A stretch of 64,000 nt of DNA from Verrucomicrobiota bacterium (GTDB taxonomy: Bacteria > Verrucomicrobiota > Verrucomicrobiia > Verrucomicrobiales > DEV007): contig JAGWVU010000002.1 of assembly GCA_018970725.1 (NCBI GenBank), positions 62,001 to 126,000 on the forward strand, given 5' to 3'. The notes under the pieces were generated by a model that worked only from the letters and a program-made list of their open reading frames with translations, was not told the origin of the DNA and did no database searches. A program made the position numbers and the translations under genes. Below are positions 45,528 through 54,857 of this stretch, in pieces (the stretch's first letter is position 1; every line of letters begins with the position of its first letter).

Positions 45528-47642
45528 TCAGGGCGACTCGATCCACTGCACGGCATCGATCACGACATAGCCGTCCGCGCCCTCGTTGCGGATCACGACA
45601 GCGGCGGGCACGCCCGGATCGAAGGTGAACTTGCCGAGCAGCGCAAAGGGGCTTTTTTCCGCCAGCGCGAGCCTTTGGTTGAGGGGCTGCGTGGTTTGGC
45701 CTCCGGCGTGTTCGACGGTGACCGAGGCGTTGCTGGCGCGGTTGGCGTTCGGCGGCCAAGCGATCAGCACCTGGTAGGTGCCGGGCTTGGGGAGTTTGGC
45801 TTCGAACCGGGCCGAGGCGGGGCCGGCGCTGTTTTTTCCTTCGTGCCGGTAACCGTGCCCGACGTAGCGCGCCGCGGCACCGCTTTCCTGCCAGGGTCCG
45901 GAGAGAATGGCCTCGTCGTCATCGACCACGAGGCCCGGGAAGCTTCGGGGATCGAGGCCCGGGCGATGCGCTTCGCGGTCGGCGGCGGTGGGCGTGTGAT
46001 GGAGGATCTGGCCCCCGGCCTCCAGTTTGGCGCGCAGGGCAGGGTAGGGGACGTCTTGCACCGTAAGGTTTCCGTCGATGGCCATGACGGCGGCGGTGGC
46101 GGCGCTTTGGGCGAGAATCATGAAAACGGGTTCCATCCGGATGGATCCGAAAGCGATGTGCGAGCTGGAAACGCAGACGGGAACGAGGAGGTTCGGGCAT
46201 TCGCCCCGTTTGGGCACGAGGGCACCGTAAGCGATTTCGTAAGGCCCGCGGGTGGGGACGCCGATATCCCCCTCATTCTGCACGTGACCCTCCGGCGTGA
46301 CATAACGCTGCACGTTGTGGGAATCGATGGTATAGGAACCCATCCCCACGGAGTCCGGGGTGGGCTTCTTTTTGAGCAGTTCCTGCTCGGTCATCACGAA
46401 AGCCCCGATCATGCGCCTCGCCTCACGGATATAGAGTTGGTGGGACCAGTTCCCGTGATCCGTGAATTCATCTTTGGGCAGGCCCCAGCGCTGCATCTCC
46501 GTGCGCACTTCCGCAGGAACACGGGGATCATTGGCGATGAACCAGAGCCAGCCCTTTTGATAGGACTCGTGTTCCCGGATGATTTCGCGGCGTCGTTCGT
46601 AACCGGCCTCCGGGTAATCATGGTTGGAGCCGATGTTGTCGGTGCTGAACGGTCCATGATTGTTGGTGTCCGTTTTGTGATTGGGGAGGGGATCGAACTT
46701 CTCGAACGTCTCCCGCCAGCCCGCCTGGAACACCCGGAAGAGCAATTCGTATTGGGCGGGGTCGTAGTTCTCCGGCTTGGGGAAGGGAATCCGGTTGGCC
46801 GGGTGATCCGTCAGGCACATCCGGAAGCAATAGGCTTGGATCCGCTTGTCTCCGGCGTGCCGTTCCCCTGGAGGCTCGGGCGAGATGCGGGCGAGGAGGC
46901 CGCTGGCGGGGTCCCCGGGGATCTTGTAGGCGCTGACCGGCATTTCCAGCGCGCCGAAGTGATGGCGGTGGTGGAGGATCCCCACCTGGATCCCGTTCCA
47001 TTCCTCTTCGTAAACCTCCCGGCCTTCCCGGCCAACGTGATAGGACACCCCGGCGGCGGCCATGAGATCCCCTTCGTAGGTCGCGTCAATGAACATGCGT
47101 CCGGCAAAACGCCGGCCACTCAGCATCGTGATCTCCCGGATGAGGCCGTTCTCCAAGCGAACCCCTTTCTGTCGGTCCAACCACTCGTCCCGGAAGACCG
47201 GCACCTCGGATTCACGGACGTAGTCCTCGAACACCTTTTCGGCCACGCGCGGTTCGAAGATCCACATGGTGCGCTGGTTCCCGTCGATGGCCGGAGTGCC
47301 CTGGCCTTTGTTCCCGTATTCTTCCGGTTTCTGCCATTTCCAGGTTGTCGGTTTTTGATATTCCTTCCAAACGCGGTGATAGAAATCCCGGGAAAGGCCG
47401 CCGATGACCGCCTTGTTCCCGGTATCGGTCCAACCCAGACCGCCGCTGGAAAGGCCGCCGAGATGGCGGTCGGGCCCCACGAGGACCGCGGTTTTGCCCA
47501 TCCGCCTGGCTTGCACGGCAGCGATGACTCCGGCGGAAGTCCCGCCGTAAACCACCACGTCATAGGTTTCGACGGCGGCGGCGCGGCCGGGTTGCATCAG
47601 GAGAACGAGGCTGAGGAGCGGGGAGAACCAACGGCGTTTCAT
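45528..47642 (-). CDS. Secreted FAD-dependent oxidoreductase with C-terminal golvesin/xanthan-lyase-like domain
   Basis: A 704-residue exported flavoprotein; signal peptide MKRRWFSPLLSLVLLMQPGRAAA. The FAD_oxidored core has YDVVVYGGTSAGVIAAVQARRMG and HLGGLSSGGLGWTD near the N-terminus, and FIDATYEGDLMAAAGV. The last ~130 residues (PGTYQVLIAWPPNANRASNASV, GYVVIDAVQWIE) look like a golvesin/xanthan-lyase-type beta domain. Members are common in PVC bacteria that degrade polysaccharides, and substrates are unknown. The start at 47642 includes a proper signal peptide. Confidence 0.87.
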   Translation of the reverse strand: MKRRWFSPLLSLVLLMQPGRAAAVETYDVVVYGGTSAGVIAAVQARRMGKTAVLVGPDRHLGGLSSGGLGWTDTGNKAVIGGLSRDFYHRVWKEYQKPTTWKWQKPEEYGNKGQGTPAIDGNQRTMWIFEPRVAEKVFEDYVRESEVPVFRDEWLDRQKGVRLENGLIREITMLSGRRFAGRMFIDATYEGDLMAAAGVSYHVGREGREVYEEEWNGIQVGILHHRHHFGALEMPVSAYKIPGDPASGLLARISPEPPGERHAGDKRIQAYCFRMCLTDHPANRIPFPKPENYDPAQYELLFRVFQAGWRETFEKFDPLPNHKTDTNNHGPFSTDNIGSNHDYPEAGYERRREIIREHESYQKGWLWFIANDPRVPAEVRTEMQRWGLPKDEFTDHGNWSHQLYIREARRMIGAFVMTEQELLKKKPTPDSVGMGSYTIDSHNVQRYVTPEGHVQNEGDIGVPTRGPYEIAYGALVPKRGECPNLLVPVCVSSSHIAFGSIRMEPVFMILAQSAATAAVMAIDGNLTVQDVPYPALRAKLEAGGQILHHTPTAADREAHRPGLDPRSFPGLVVDDDEAILSGPWQESGAAARYVGHGYRHEGKNSAGPASARFEAKLPKPGTYQVLIAWPPNANRASNASVTVEHAGGQTTQPLNQRLALAEKSPFALLGKFTFDPGVPAAVVIRNEGADGYVVIDAVQWIESP

Positions 47643-47715
47643 GGGATTGGGCGCACAGCTTCCCAGAAAAGCCGGGTCCGGACAACCCCGGATGGAGGAA
47701 TCCTGCCGTCCGGGG

Positions 47716-48270
47716 TCAAGCGACCGGGTCCGCCCAATCGACCGGAATGGCTTGGACCCGGCCGAATTTGTCGACATACTTCACATGACCGTTTTGCACG
47801 CCATATTCGTGGATCATTTTGGTGACCTTGACGTCGAAACAGCAGTAGCGGGCGATCTCCCGCAGATTGCCCTCCTGCCACCAACGAATGGCCTGAAGGC
47901 CATCGGCGGTTTTTCCGACGCCGAGCGAGGCGACGGCAACGGCTTCCAGTTTGGGCCGGTGATCGAGGCCGCGTTCCAACTCGACCATGAGGTCCAGACT
48001 GTTCAGCCGTTCCCGGAGATCGAGAATGGTATAGGCCATGAGGACCTCGTAATCGAAATTGATCTGGTTGAAACCGACGACCAGATCCGCGTTGCAGAGT
48101 TGGTCCACGAGGGCATCCGCGTCCTTTTCCCGGAAGATCCGGTATTGGCCTGCGGCGGTGCTGTAAGTGACGCCGATGGACATGCCCATTCTGGCTTTAC
48201 CGGACCAGCCGCCGACGTCTCCCGCCGTGCGCTGGGTTTCCAAATCAAAATAGACGATGTCTCGCGCCAT
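47716..48270 (-). CDS. DEDDy-type 3'-5' exonuclease-like protein
   Basis: A 184-residue RNase-H-fold protein. ExoI is YFDLETQ (Asp-x-Glu), ExoII VVGFNQINFDYEVL (Asp in the third strand), and ExoIII YCCFDVKVT (Tyr-x3-Asp). The rest, including SLGVGKTADGLQAIRWWQEG, fits predicted PolB-like or YprB-like nucleases that often sit by a helicase, but no helicase is next to it. The start at 48270 (MARDIVYFDLET) fits; upstream residues are antisense of the sialidase. Substrate DNA or RNA unknown. Confidence 0.8.
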   Translation of the reverse strand: MARDIVYFDLETQRTAGDVGGWSGKARMGMSIGVTYSTAAGQYRIFREKDADALVDQLCNADLVVGFNQINFDYEVLMAYTILDLRERLNSLDLMVELERGLDHRPKLEAVAVASLGVGKTADGLQAIRWWQEGNLREIARYCCFDVKVTKMIHEYGVQNGHVKYVDKFGRVQAIPVDWADPVA

Positions 48271-48322
48271 GGGATTGCTGCAGGGCACCCTAGCAGACCC
48301 GCCAAGACCATGCAACGCGGGA

Positions 48323-49531
48323 TCACGGGACCAGCTTCCACCGCGCCTGACGGAGAACGGCCTTGGAGGTTTTGGCTTCCGGGCTTTTGGACGCCTCATA
48401 CCACACGGTGAGCAGCGTGCCATCCGCCAGTTCGACGCTGCTGGGGTAGCCGAGATCCCCACCGGTCCCGTCCGCGGAAAGGATCATGGCGTGTCCCCAG
48501 GTTTTGCCGTGATCCGTGCTGAGCCGGGCCTGATTGCCGAAGGGCGGGCGCCGGTGGCCATAGGTCATGAGGAGCCGTCCATCCTGGAGCCGCAAAAGGT
48601 GCGAGGGCAGGCCCCAGACGCCGATCGGGTGCGGCTGGCTCCATGTCCTGCCCCCGTCCGTGGATTCCGATTGCAAGGTCTCTCCCGCGTTGGCCTGGTT
48701 ATGGTTGCGGATGTGGGCCACGATCGTGCCGTCCGCGGCTTCCACCGCGTGCAGCTCGTGGTAACTGTTCCGGGCGTCGTCACCCGGCCGGGTGGGGATT
48801 TCCGCGAGCCAACGCCAAGTCAGGCCGTCGTCCACCGACTCGCAGACGCCGATGCGGCGTGTTTCGGTCCACAGTTCCTTGCCGGCGTAGAGCAGCCTGC
48901 CGTCGCGCAAGGAGACCGGCCCGTGCGGGCTGTTCACCAGGGTCGGAACGCGGGCGGACCAAGAGATGCCGCCGTCGGTGGAACGGATCAGCCATTGGCC
49001 GAGTTCGGCCTTGCGGGCGGCGTCATCAAGGCGTTCGTGCGCGGCCAGCCAACGGGCCAGCTGATCCGGCGGCATCGCCCGGCTGACCCATCCCTTGTCG
49101 GTATACTCCGCCATGGCGCGGGCTTTTCCGAGGGAATCCTCGTAGGCCAGGGAAGTGAACGTGGTGACGAGGAGGGAACCTTTGGCGGTTTCCACCAGGC
49201 CGGAGTCCCGGTCGTCGATCGGGCCGTCCAGAAGGACGCGCGGCCAGGTCCAGGATTTGCCGTTGTCCTTGGAGACCATGGCGTGGACCTGACCGAACGG
49301 GCAGACGTGGGATTCCCGGCCGCCGGACCAGGAGACCCACAGGTCCCCGTCGGAGCGACGGGCCAGGGTGGGCCACCCGTGATACAGTTCCGGTTGCCAG
49401 CTGATGGTCCTGAGTTCCGTCACCTCCGCCGTCGCGGCCGGGGTTTGGGGGAGGGTGCAGAGGGACAGGGCGAGCGCCAGATGGACCGCGGTAGGGCGGG
49501 GGAGGGGTCGGGAAGCCATGTTCCCGAACAC
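48323..49531 (-). CDS. Exported sialidase-like (BNR/Asp-box) protein
   Basis: A 402-residue exported beta-propeller. Signal peptide near residues 10-34 (LALALSLCTLPQTPA). Five Asp boxes (S-x-D-x-G-x-x-W) are seen: SKDNGKSW, STDGGISW, SVDDGLTW, STDGGRTW and STDHGKTW. PTLARRSDGDLWVSWSGGRE and LADGTLLTVWYE are typical of exo-alpha-sialidases of PVC bacteria. Real sialidase activity needs the Arg triad, which I cannot verify. Start Met1 (49531) or Met5 (49519). Confidence 0.85.
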   Translation of the reverse strand: MFGNMASRPLPRPTAVHLALALSLCTLPQTPAATAEVTELRTISWQPELYHGWPTLARRSDGDLWVSWSGGRESHVCPFGQVHAMVSKDNGKSWTWPRVLLDGPIDDRDSGLVETAKGSLLVTTFTSLAYEDSLGKARAMAEYTDKGWVSRAMPPDQLARWLAAHERLDDAARKAELGQWLIRSTDGGISWSARVPTLVNSPHGPVSLRDGRLLYAGKELWTETRRIGVCESVDDGLTWRWLAEIPTRPGDDARNSYHELHAVEAADGTIVAHIRNHNQANAGETLQSESTDGGRTWSQPHPIGVWGLPSHLLRLQDGRLLMTYGHRRPPFGNQARLSTDHGKTWGHAMILSADGTGGDLGYPSSVELADGTLLTVWYEASKSPEAKTSKAVLRQARWKLVP

Positions 49532-49549
49532 TCCGCGGGGACGCGTCTT

Positions 49550-50395
49550 TTATCGCGGCAGGAACGAATCGGCCACGATGAGTATGATCAAGACCAGCAG
49601 GATGAGGAAGGAGCGTCCCGGGTTGAAGGGCCCTTGATCGACCCGGGTGTGGGCCAGTTCATCCCAGAAGGCGACGCCCTTGCTCTGCACCCGGAAGAAG
49701 GCGCAAAAATTCGCGATCCAGCGCAGCGGTTCGAAGCCGGCCCCCATGCCGAAGAGGAAGAGGAGCAGGGAACGGTAAAGGCTGCGGAAAAAGCCCGGTT
49801 TGCCGCCGTCGGGCCCGCAGACGCGAATCCGGAAGACCCACTTGCCCAAGGTGGTGGAGGTGAGGGCGAGCAGCAACGGCTCGATCAGGTGCCAGGCGAA
49901 GACGCTGCCGAGTTGGAAGTAAAGGACCTTCCAGGCGTAGGCCATCTGCTCCGTGTTCGTGGTGTCCTGGGAAACTTTCCAGAGCGCCGCGAAGAAGTCC
50001 CGGACGTTTTCGTAGTCGTCCGGGTTGGGCATGCTCTGTGGCGGTTCCGGCAGGCTCCAGACGAGGCCGATGATGACCTGGAAAACCATCAGATCGACCA
50101 TCCGCGCGCCAAACCGGGAGATGGCGTGGGAGGGCAGTCGCTGCGGCGGCACGGTCGAAGGCGGGGCGAGGGTGGGGCGGTCTGACTTGGCCAACTCCGC
50201 ATCGAGCTTCTCCTTTTCGAGGGATTGGATCAGGCTGAGGACGGGAGGCAAATCCCGGAGCGGTTTCCAACCGGATTCGCCCGCCATCCAGCCGGGGGTG
50301 TCCCCGGTGATCTCCGCGGCCTCCAGCATTTCGTGGATTTGCAAAAGGGTGTAGGGGCCGAGTTGTTGGCCGTTTTTTCCGACGTAAATCTGCAT
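49550..50395 (-). CDS. GYF_2 and RDD domain membrane protein
   Basis: A 281-residue protein. Residues 1-50 are a GYF_2 domain (DUF4339): MQIYVGKNGQQLGPYTLLQI and GWMAGESGWKPL. The C-terminal part is an RDD domain with membrane spans (RFGARMVDLMVFQVIIGLVW, FAWHLIEPLLLALTSTTLGK, and a final SFLILLVLIILIVADSFL). RDD proteins may be transporters; GYF binds Pro-rich peptides. It is next to the LolC/E-like permeases on the same strand (27 bp gap). Confidence 0.88.
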   Translation of the reverse strand: MQIYVGKNGQQLGPYTLLQIHEMLEAAEITGDTPGWMAGESGWKPLRDLPPVLSLIQSLEKEKLDAELAKSDRPTLAPPSTVPPQRLPSHAISRFGARMVDLMVFQVIIGLVWSLPEPPQSMPNPDDYENVRDFFAALWKVSQDTTNTEQMAYAWKVLYFQLGSVFAWHLIEPLLLALTSTTLGKWVFRIRVCGPDGGKPGFFRSLYRSLLLFLFGMGAGFEPLRWIANFCAFFRVQSKGVAFWDELAHTRVDQGPFNPGRSFLILLVLIILIVADSFLPR

Positions 50396-50422
50396 GCGTT
50401 CTGCTCTCTGGGGACGGGATGA

Positions 50423-51706
50423 TCAGACCGAGGACTCGTTGCGGAGGGCCCGGGCGGCATCCAGCCGTGCCGCAAGATACGCTGGAAGCAACGAGGAAAA
50501 CGCACAGGCGAAAAATGCACCCCCGCAAATCACCACCAGATCCGGGGTCGCCAAGCGCGCCGGGAGGTCGTAAAAATCGTAAACCTCCGCGGAAAAAATC
50601 TCCCGTTGCGTCAGGCGCGCGAGCCCCTCCCGCAGGGGCTGCCGGAAGGTCAGAAGCCCGATCCCGATCAACAGGCCGAGGGCGGTGCCGATCGCTCCCA
50701 CCGCGAGCCCTTGACCCAAAAAAATGTGCACGATCTGGTCCATCCGGGCGCCCACCGCTTTGACAATGCCGATCTCCCGCCGTTTTTGGGTCGTCACGGT
50801 GATCATGGTGTTCATGATGGAGAACCCGGCGGCGATCACGATCATGAACATGAGGAAGTAGATGAGGAGACGGTTCGAGGCGATGAACTCGAATTTGGCG
50901 CGGTTTCGATCCTCCCAGCTATAGGCTTCCAACGGGGGCGGGAGCGCGGGGCGCAGGGCATCGCGGACTTGGTCGGCCTCCCACGGATCCCGGACCTGGG
51001 CGATCAGCCCGTGCACGGCGCCTTGCAGGCTGTAAAGCGTCTGGCCGGTTTGCAGCGGGATGAAAATGGTCTGGGAGTCGTAGCTGTAGCGGCCGGAATC
51101 GAAAATCCCGGAGACGGTGAGTTCCGCGGGGACGATGAGGTCTTCCGGCGTCCGTCCTTCCCGTTGCGCTTCCAGCATCTGGCGCCCGTTGGCCAGGGAA
51201 TGCAGGATCACGGTGTCCCCGACCTTGATCCCCAGGTTCCGCGCCAGGGCCCGGCCCACCACCACGGTATCTCCGGACAGGTCGAACTCTCCTTCACCTT
51301 TGCGGACGAGGCGCTGGAGGCGGTCCAGGATCGGTCCCGGTTTTGGTTCCAGCCCCTGGACCCGGACGGCCCGGAGCTGGCGATGGACATCCAGGACCAG
51401 TTGGCCGCGGGTGAACGGAGCCGCATCGGTCACCTCGGGATGCCGTCGGACGATTTCCAGGATCTCCGGCCAGTTCTCGATCGGCCGCTGCTGCTGGATG
51501 TCGAGGTGCGGTTCAAAGCCGAGCACGGTCTGCCGCATCCGCACGTCGTAGCCGGTCATGATGGCGACGACGAAGACCAGCACCTGGACGCCGAGGGCCA
51601 CGCCGACGACCGACAGGATCGTGATCAGGGAGACGAAGTTCCGCTTCGGCCGGAGGAAGCGGAGGGCGAGGAAGAGGCTGAATGGGGGGGACCAGCGGCG
51701 GGGCAT
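50423..51706 (-). CDS. LolC/LolE-family permease (first copy)
   Basis: A 427-residue FtsX-type membrane protein of the LolC/E class, which moves lipoproteins from the inner membrane. The N-terminal span is FVSLITILSVVGVALGVQVLVFVVAIMTG; a large periplasmic domain follows; three C-terminal spans end near LVVICGGAFFACAFSSLLPAYLAARLDAARALRNE. The characteristic TQKRREIGIVKAVGA segment precedes the last spans. It overlaps no gene and lies 12 bp from a homologous permease upstream. Its ATPase may be the LolD-like gene at 4651. Confidence 0.92.
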   Translation of the reverse strand: MPRRWSPPFSLFLALRFLRPKRNFVSLITILSVVGVALGVQVLVFVVAIMTGYDVRMRQTVLGFEPHLDIQQQRPIENWPEILEIVRRHPEVTDAAPFTRGQLVLDVHRQLRAVRVQGLEPKPGPILDRLQRLVRKGEGEFDLSGDTVVVGRALARNLGIKVGDTVILHSLANGRQMLEAQREGRTPEDLIVPAELTVSGIFDSGRYSYDSQTIFIPLQTGQTLYSLQGAVHGLIAQVRDPWEADQVRDALRPALPPPLEAYSWEDRNRAKFEFIASNRLLIYFLMFMIVIAAGFSIMNTMITVTTQKRREIGIVKAVGARMDQIVHIFLGQGLAVGAIGTALGLLIGIGLLTFRQPLREGLARLTQREIFSAEVYDFYDLPARLATPDLVVICGGAFFACAFSSLLPAYLAARLDAARALRNESSV

Positions 51707-51718
51707 CGGCGTGGGGGC

Positions 51719-53035
51719 TCAGGCGGTGGTCCGGTTGCGCAGGGCGGCGGCGGGATCGAGCTCGGCGGCGAGGGTGGCGGGCAGAAGGGCGGCCACCGCG
51801 CTGGCGAGGAAGGCCCCGGTGCTGATCACGCTGAGGTCGAGCGCGGTGATTTTGGCTGGAAGATTCCAGAGGAACGTGAGGCCCGGATCATACGGGTCCA
51901 TGCCGAAGGCCCAGCCGAGGCCCCGGACGAGGTAACGGCGGAAAAAGAGGGTGCCGAAGGCGAGGAGCAACCCGGTGCCGGTGCCGATGAGTCCGACGGA
52001 GAACCCCTGCCAGAGGAAGGCGGCCACGACCTGGCTCTTGTTGGCCCCGACCGCGCGCATGAGCCCGATTTCATGGCGTTTCTGGGTGGTGACCGTGATC
52101 ATGGTGTTCGTGATACAGAATGCCGCCACCACCATGATCATGAAGAGCAGGAAATACATGTTGGTCCGCTCCTGCGCCACCGCGTTGAACTCGGCCGCGT
52201 TGCGGTCGATCCAGCTGGTCCACTCATACTGCGGGTAGCGTTGCGCCAGGGCGTCCTTGATCCCTTGCACCCGATAGGGTTGCGTCAATTCCAGATCGAT
52301 GCCGTTGACCGTGCCGGGGTTCTCAAAGAGCGGCTGCGCCACTTCCAGGGGCACGTAGATCAGCGGGGAATCCGGTTCCTCGTCATCGCTCTCGTAAACT
52401 CCGGTCACCGACAACTCCGCCGGCAGGATCATCTGGCGCGGCTCCCGGCCTTCGTTGTTCGCGTCAAGGATTTCCCGGCCATTGGCCACGGAATGCAGGA
52501 CGATGGTTTCCCCCACCGGGATGCCGATGCCCTCGGAAAGCAAGCGACCGAGAATGGCATGGTCGTCCGAGAGGTCGAAGGCGCCGAAGGAACGGGTCGC
52601 TTCCGGCGGCGGGATCATGGCCTCCAGTTTCTCCCGGATGGCTCCGGGCCGGGGCAGGACCCCCATGACGCGGACCACCCAGACGATGTTGTGGTAGTCC
52701 AGCACCGCCTGGCCTTCCACGAACGGTGCCACGTCCCGGACGCCGGGGAAGGCGGACAGTTCCTGGCACAGGCCGGGCCAGGGCTCGATCGGCGCCGCCA
52801 GGGGCAGCCGCGCGGTGAGGTGCGCCTGCGTGCCGAGGATGCGCTCCCGCATCTGGATGTTGAACCCGGTCATGATGGCGATCACCGTGGTCAGGATCCA
52901 GACGCCCAGGGTCACGCCGAGGACCGAGATCAACGTGATCACGGACACAAAGGTCCGCTTCGGCCGCAAATAACGCAGGCTCAGGAACAGACTGAACGGG
53001 AGCTGGGTGACGAAAGCTTTCAAAAGACGCCCCAA
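51719..53035 (-). CDS. LolC/LolE-family permease (second copy)
   Basis: A 438-residue homologue of the previous gene with the same layout: an N-terminal span (TFVSVITLISVLGVTLGVWILTTVIAIMTG), a periplasmic domain, and the TQKRHEIGLMRAVGA segment before the final three spans. The two permeases probably form the LolC-LolE heterodimer. The end overlaps nothing. The start lies 105 bp from the divergent adenylate kinase-like gene. Confidence 0.92.
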   Translation of the reverse strand: MGRLLKAFVTQLPFSLFLSLRYLRPKRTFVSVITLISVLGVTLGVWILTTVIAIMTGFNIQMRERILGTQAHLTARLPLAAPIEPWPGLCQELSAFPGVRDVAPFVEGQAVLDYHNIVWVVRVMGVLPRPGAIREKLEAMIPPPEATRSFGAFDLSDDHAILGRLLSEGIGIPVGETIVLHSVANGREILDANNEGREPRQMILPAELSVTGVYESDDEEPDSPLIYVPLEVAQPLFENPGTVNGIDLELTQPYRVQGIKDALAQRYPQYEWTSWIDRNAAEFNAVAQERTNMYFLLFMIMVVAAFCITNTMITVTTQKRHEIGLMRAVGANKSQVVAAFLWQGFSVGLIGTGTGLLLAFGTLFFRRYLVRGLGWAFGMDPYDPGLTFLWNLPAKITALDLSVISTGAFLASAVAALLPATLAAELDPAAALRNRTTA

Positions 53036-53140
53036 AAGACCATGCTAGCAGGGTTCCACCAAGGCGGAAGTTGAATTCCTCGCGACTTGCAGCGAATGAA
53101 TCGCTCCGTTCCCGGCCCACACCCCGCCGGCCGCTTCCTC

Positions 53141-53761
53141 ATGCTTCCAGCCAAATACCGCACCTTCCTCATCTTCGGCGCACCCGGTTGTGGCAAGGGA
53201 ACCCAGGGCTCCATCATCGCGCAAATCCCGCGCTTCCACTATTTTTCCTGTGGCGATGCCTTCCGCGCCCTCGAGGCGCGCAGCCCGCTCGGCCAGAAGT
53301 TCGTGGAATACTCCAGCAGAGGGCAACTCGTGCCCGATGAATTCACCATCGAACTCTGGAAAAACCAGATCGAGGGGCGGATCTCAAGTTCCGGCTTCAA
53401 ACCGGACATCGATTTCCTCTGGCTCGACGGCATCCCCCGGAATGTGGAACAGGCGGCCTTGCTCGATCCGTTTTGCGACGTTCTCAAGGTCTTCCACCTC
53501 TCCTGCCCGAACCGGGACGAACTGGCCCGGCGGATCCGCAAGCGCGCCCTGAAGCAGAACCGGCTCGACGATGCCAACGAGGCCGTGATCCGCAAACGAT
53601 TCGAAATTTACGACAACGAATCCAAACCGATTCTTGAATATTACGGCGAACGCACCGTCCACATCGATGCCTCGCAATCCCCGGTCAAGATCCTGAATGA
53701 CATCCTCAACGAGATCATGGTGCTGGAGTGTTGGGCGGAACTTTCCCGCATGGCGGTCTGA
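53141..53761 (+). CDS. Adenylate kinase-like protein
   Basis: A 206-residue nucleoside monophosphate kinase fold. Walker A is IFGAPGCGKGTQG (residues 12-23). The NMP-binding part has SCGDAFRAL and YSSRGQLVPDEFTIELWK, and LDGIPRNVEQA (GxPR) follows. The LID region is short (RKRALKQNRLDDANEAVIRKRFEIY) with no zinc cysteines, typical of short-type kinases. A second adk is likely elsewhere. The start at 53141 gives MLPAKYRTFLIFGAPG. It precedes the DUF4126 gene by 91 bp. Confidence 0.88.
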   Translation: MLPAKYRTFLIFGAPGCGKGTQGSIIAQIPRFHYFSCGDAFRALEARSPLGQKFVEYSSRGQLVPDEFTIELWKNQIEGRISSSGFKPDIDFLWLDGIPRNVEQAALLDPFCDVLKVFHLSCPNRDELARRIRKRALKQNRLDDANEAVIRKRFEIYDNESKPILEYYGERTVHIDASQSPVKILNDILNEIMVLECWAELSRMAV

Positions 53762-53852
53762 CGGAACGGCTTCCCGTCGTTACAATCCCCCAGCCGCTTT
53801 GTAGTGGACCCCACCGGCCTCGCCATGGCAGATATGGCAGGCTCCCCTCGCC

Positions 53853-54857
53853 ATGGAAACACTCGATCAACTCGCGGTTGGGCTCGGTTTCGCGACCCTC
53901 GCCGGCGTCAATCTTTACCTCGTGGCCTTTGCCACCGGGCTGGCCATCCGCCTCCAATGGGTCCTCCTTGATGAACGCTTCGCCGATCTCCAGGTCCTCG
54001 GCCAAACTCCCGTCCTCGTGGTCGCGGGCGTCTGCCTGGCGGCCGAATCTCTGGCGGACAAAATCCCGTGGGTCGACACTTTCTGGGATTCCGTCCACAC
54101 CCTGATCCGCCCCGTCGGCGGCGGGTTGCTCGCCGTTTCCGCCATCGGCACCACCCGGCCGGAATACGACGTGATCATCGCCCTCCTCGCCGGGGGCGCC
54201 ACCCTCATGAGTCATGGTCTCAAGGCCGGCACCCGGGTTGTGGTCAACGGTTCGCCGGAACCGGTGAGCAATTTCGTGGTCAGCGCCATGGAGGACGTCA
54301 CAGTCATCGGCGGCTTGGCCCTGATGAAGTCCGAACCCAGGTTATTCGCCGGGCTCTGTATCGTCTTCCTGCTGCTCTGCTTCGTCCTCCTCCCCAAAAT
54401 TTTCCGCCGCGTGCAAGCCTGCGGCTGGCTCGTCTGGAGAACCTTCGCCCAAGAATCCCCGGGCACGCTGGCTTCGAAACAGCATCAGGCCCTGCGTGCC
54501 CTGGTTCCCGAGGCCCGAATCCTCTGGGACCTCGCCGTGGTCACCGGCCGCGGCAAAGCCCTTTCCCCGGTCCGCAGCTGGATGTTGGGCCGGCTCGTCG
54601 CGGTTCAGGACCCGGCGGATCGCGTCCGCCTCTTCTTCGCCGGACGCTCCTGGGGCCGCGCCTTCTGCACCGAGCTGCCTTCGGACCCGCCCCTGAACCT
54701 CCGGCGCGAGGCCGGGTGGCTCGGGGAAAAACTCTCCATCCAAGATGCCTCGGGCACCGTGCTGGCGGAATTCCGGATCCCGAGCAGCCAGGCCCAGGGT
54801 TCGGAGCGGGTCGCCGCCGCGCTGGCGTCCGCCGGTCAGGGATGGCAGCCCGCCTGA
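53853..54857 (+). CDS. DUF4126 membrane protein
   Basis: A 334-residue protein. The N-terminal DUF4126 domain (residues 1-190) has several membrane spans: GLGFATLAGVNLYLVAFATGLAI, VLVVAGVCLAAESLADKIPWVDTFWD and LFAGLCIVFLLLCFVLLPKIF. The C-terminal ~130 residues are soluble and may be a PH-like domain. Its stop overlaps the preferred glcD start by 16 bp. Function unknown. Confidence 0.85.
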   Translation: METLDQLAVGLGFATLAGVNLYLVAFATGLAIRLQWVLLDERFADLQVLGQTPVLVVAGVCLAAESLADKIPWVDTFWDSVHTLIRPVGGGLLAVSAIGTTRPEYDVIIALLAGGATLMSHGLKAGTRVVVNGSPEPVSNFVVSAMEDVTVIGGLALMKSEPRLFAGLCIVFLLLCFVLLPKIFRRVQACGWLVWRTFAQESPGTLASKQHQALRALVPEARILWDLAVVTGRGKALSPVRSWMLGRLVAVQDPADRVRLFFAGRSWGRAFCTELPSDPPLNLRREAGWLGEKLSIQDASGTVLAEFRIPSSQAQGSERVAAALASAGQGWQPA

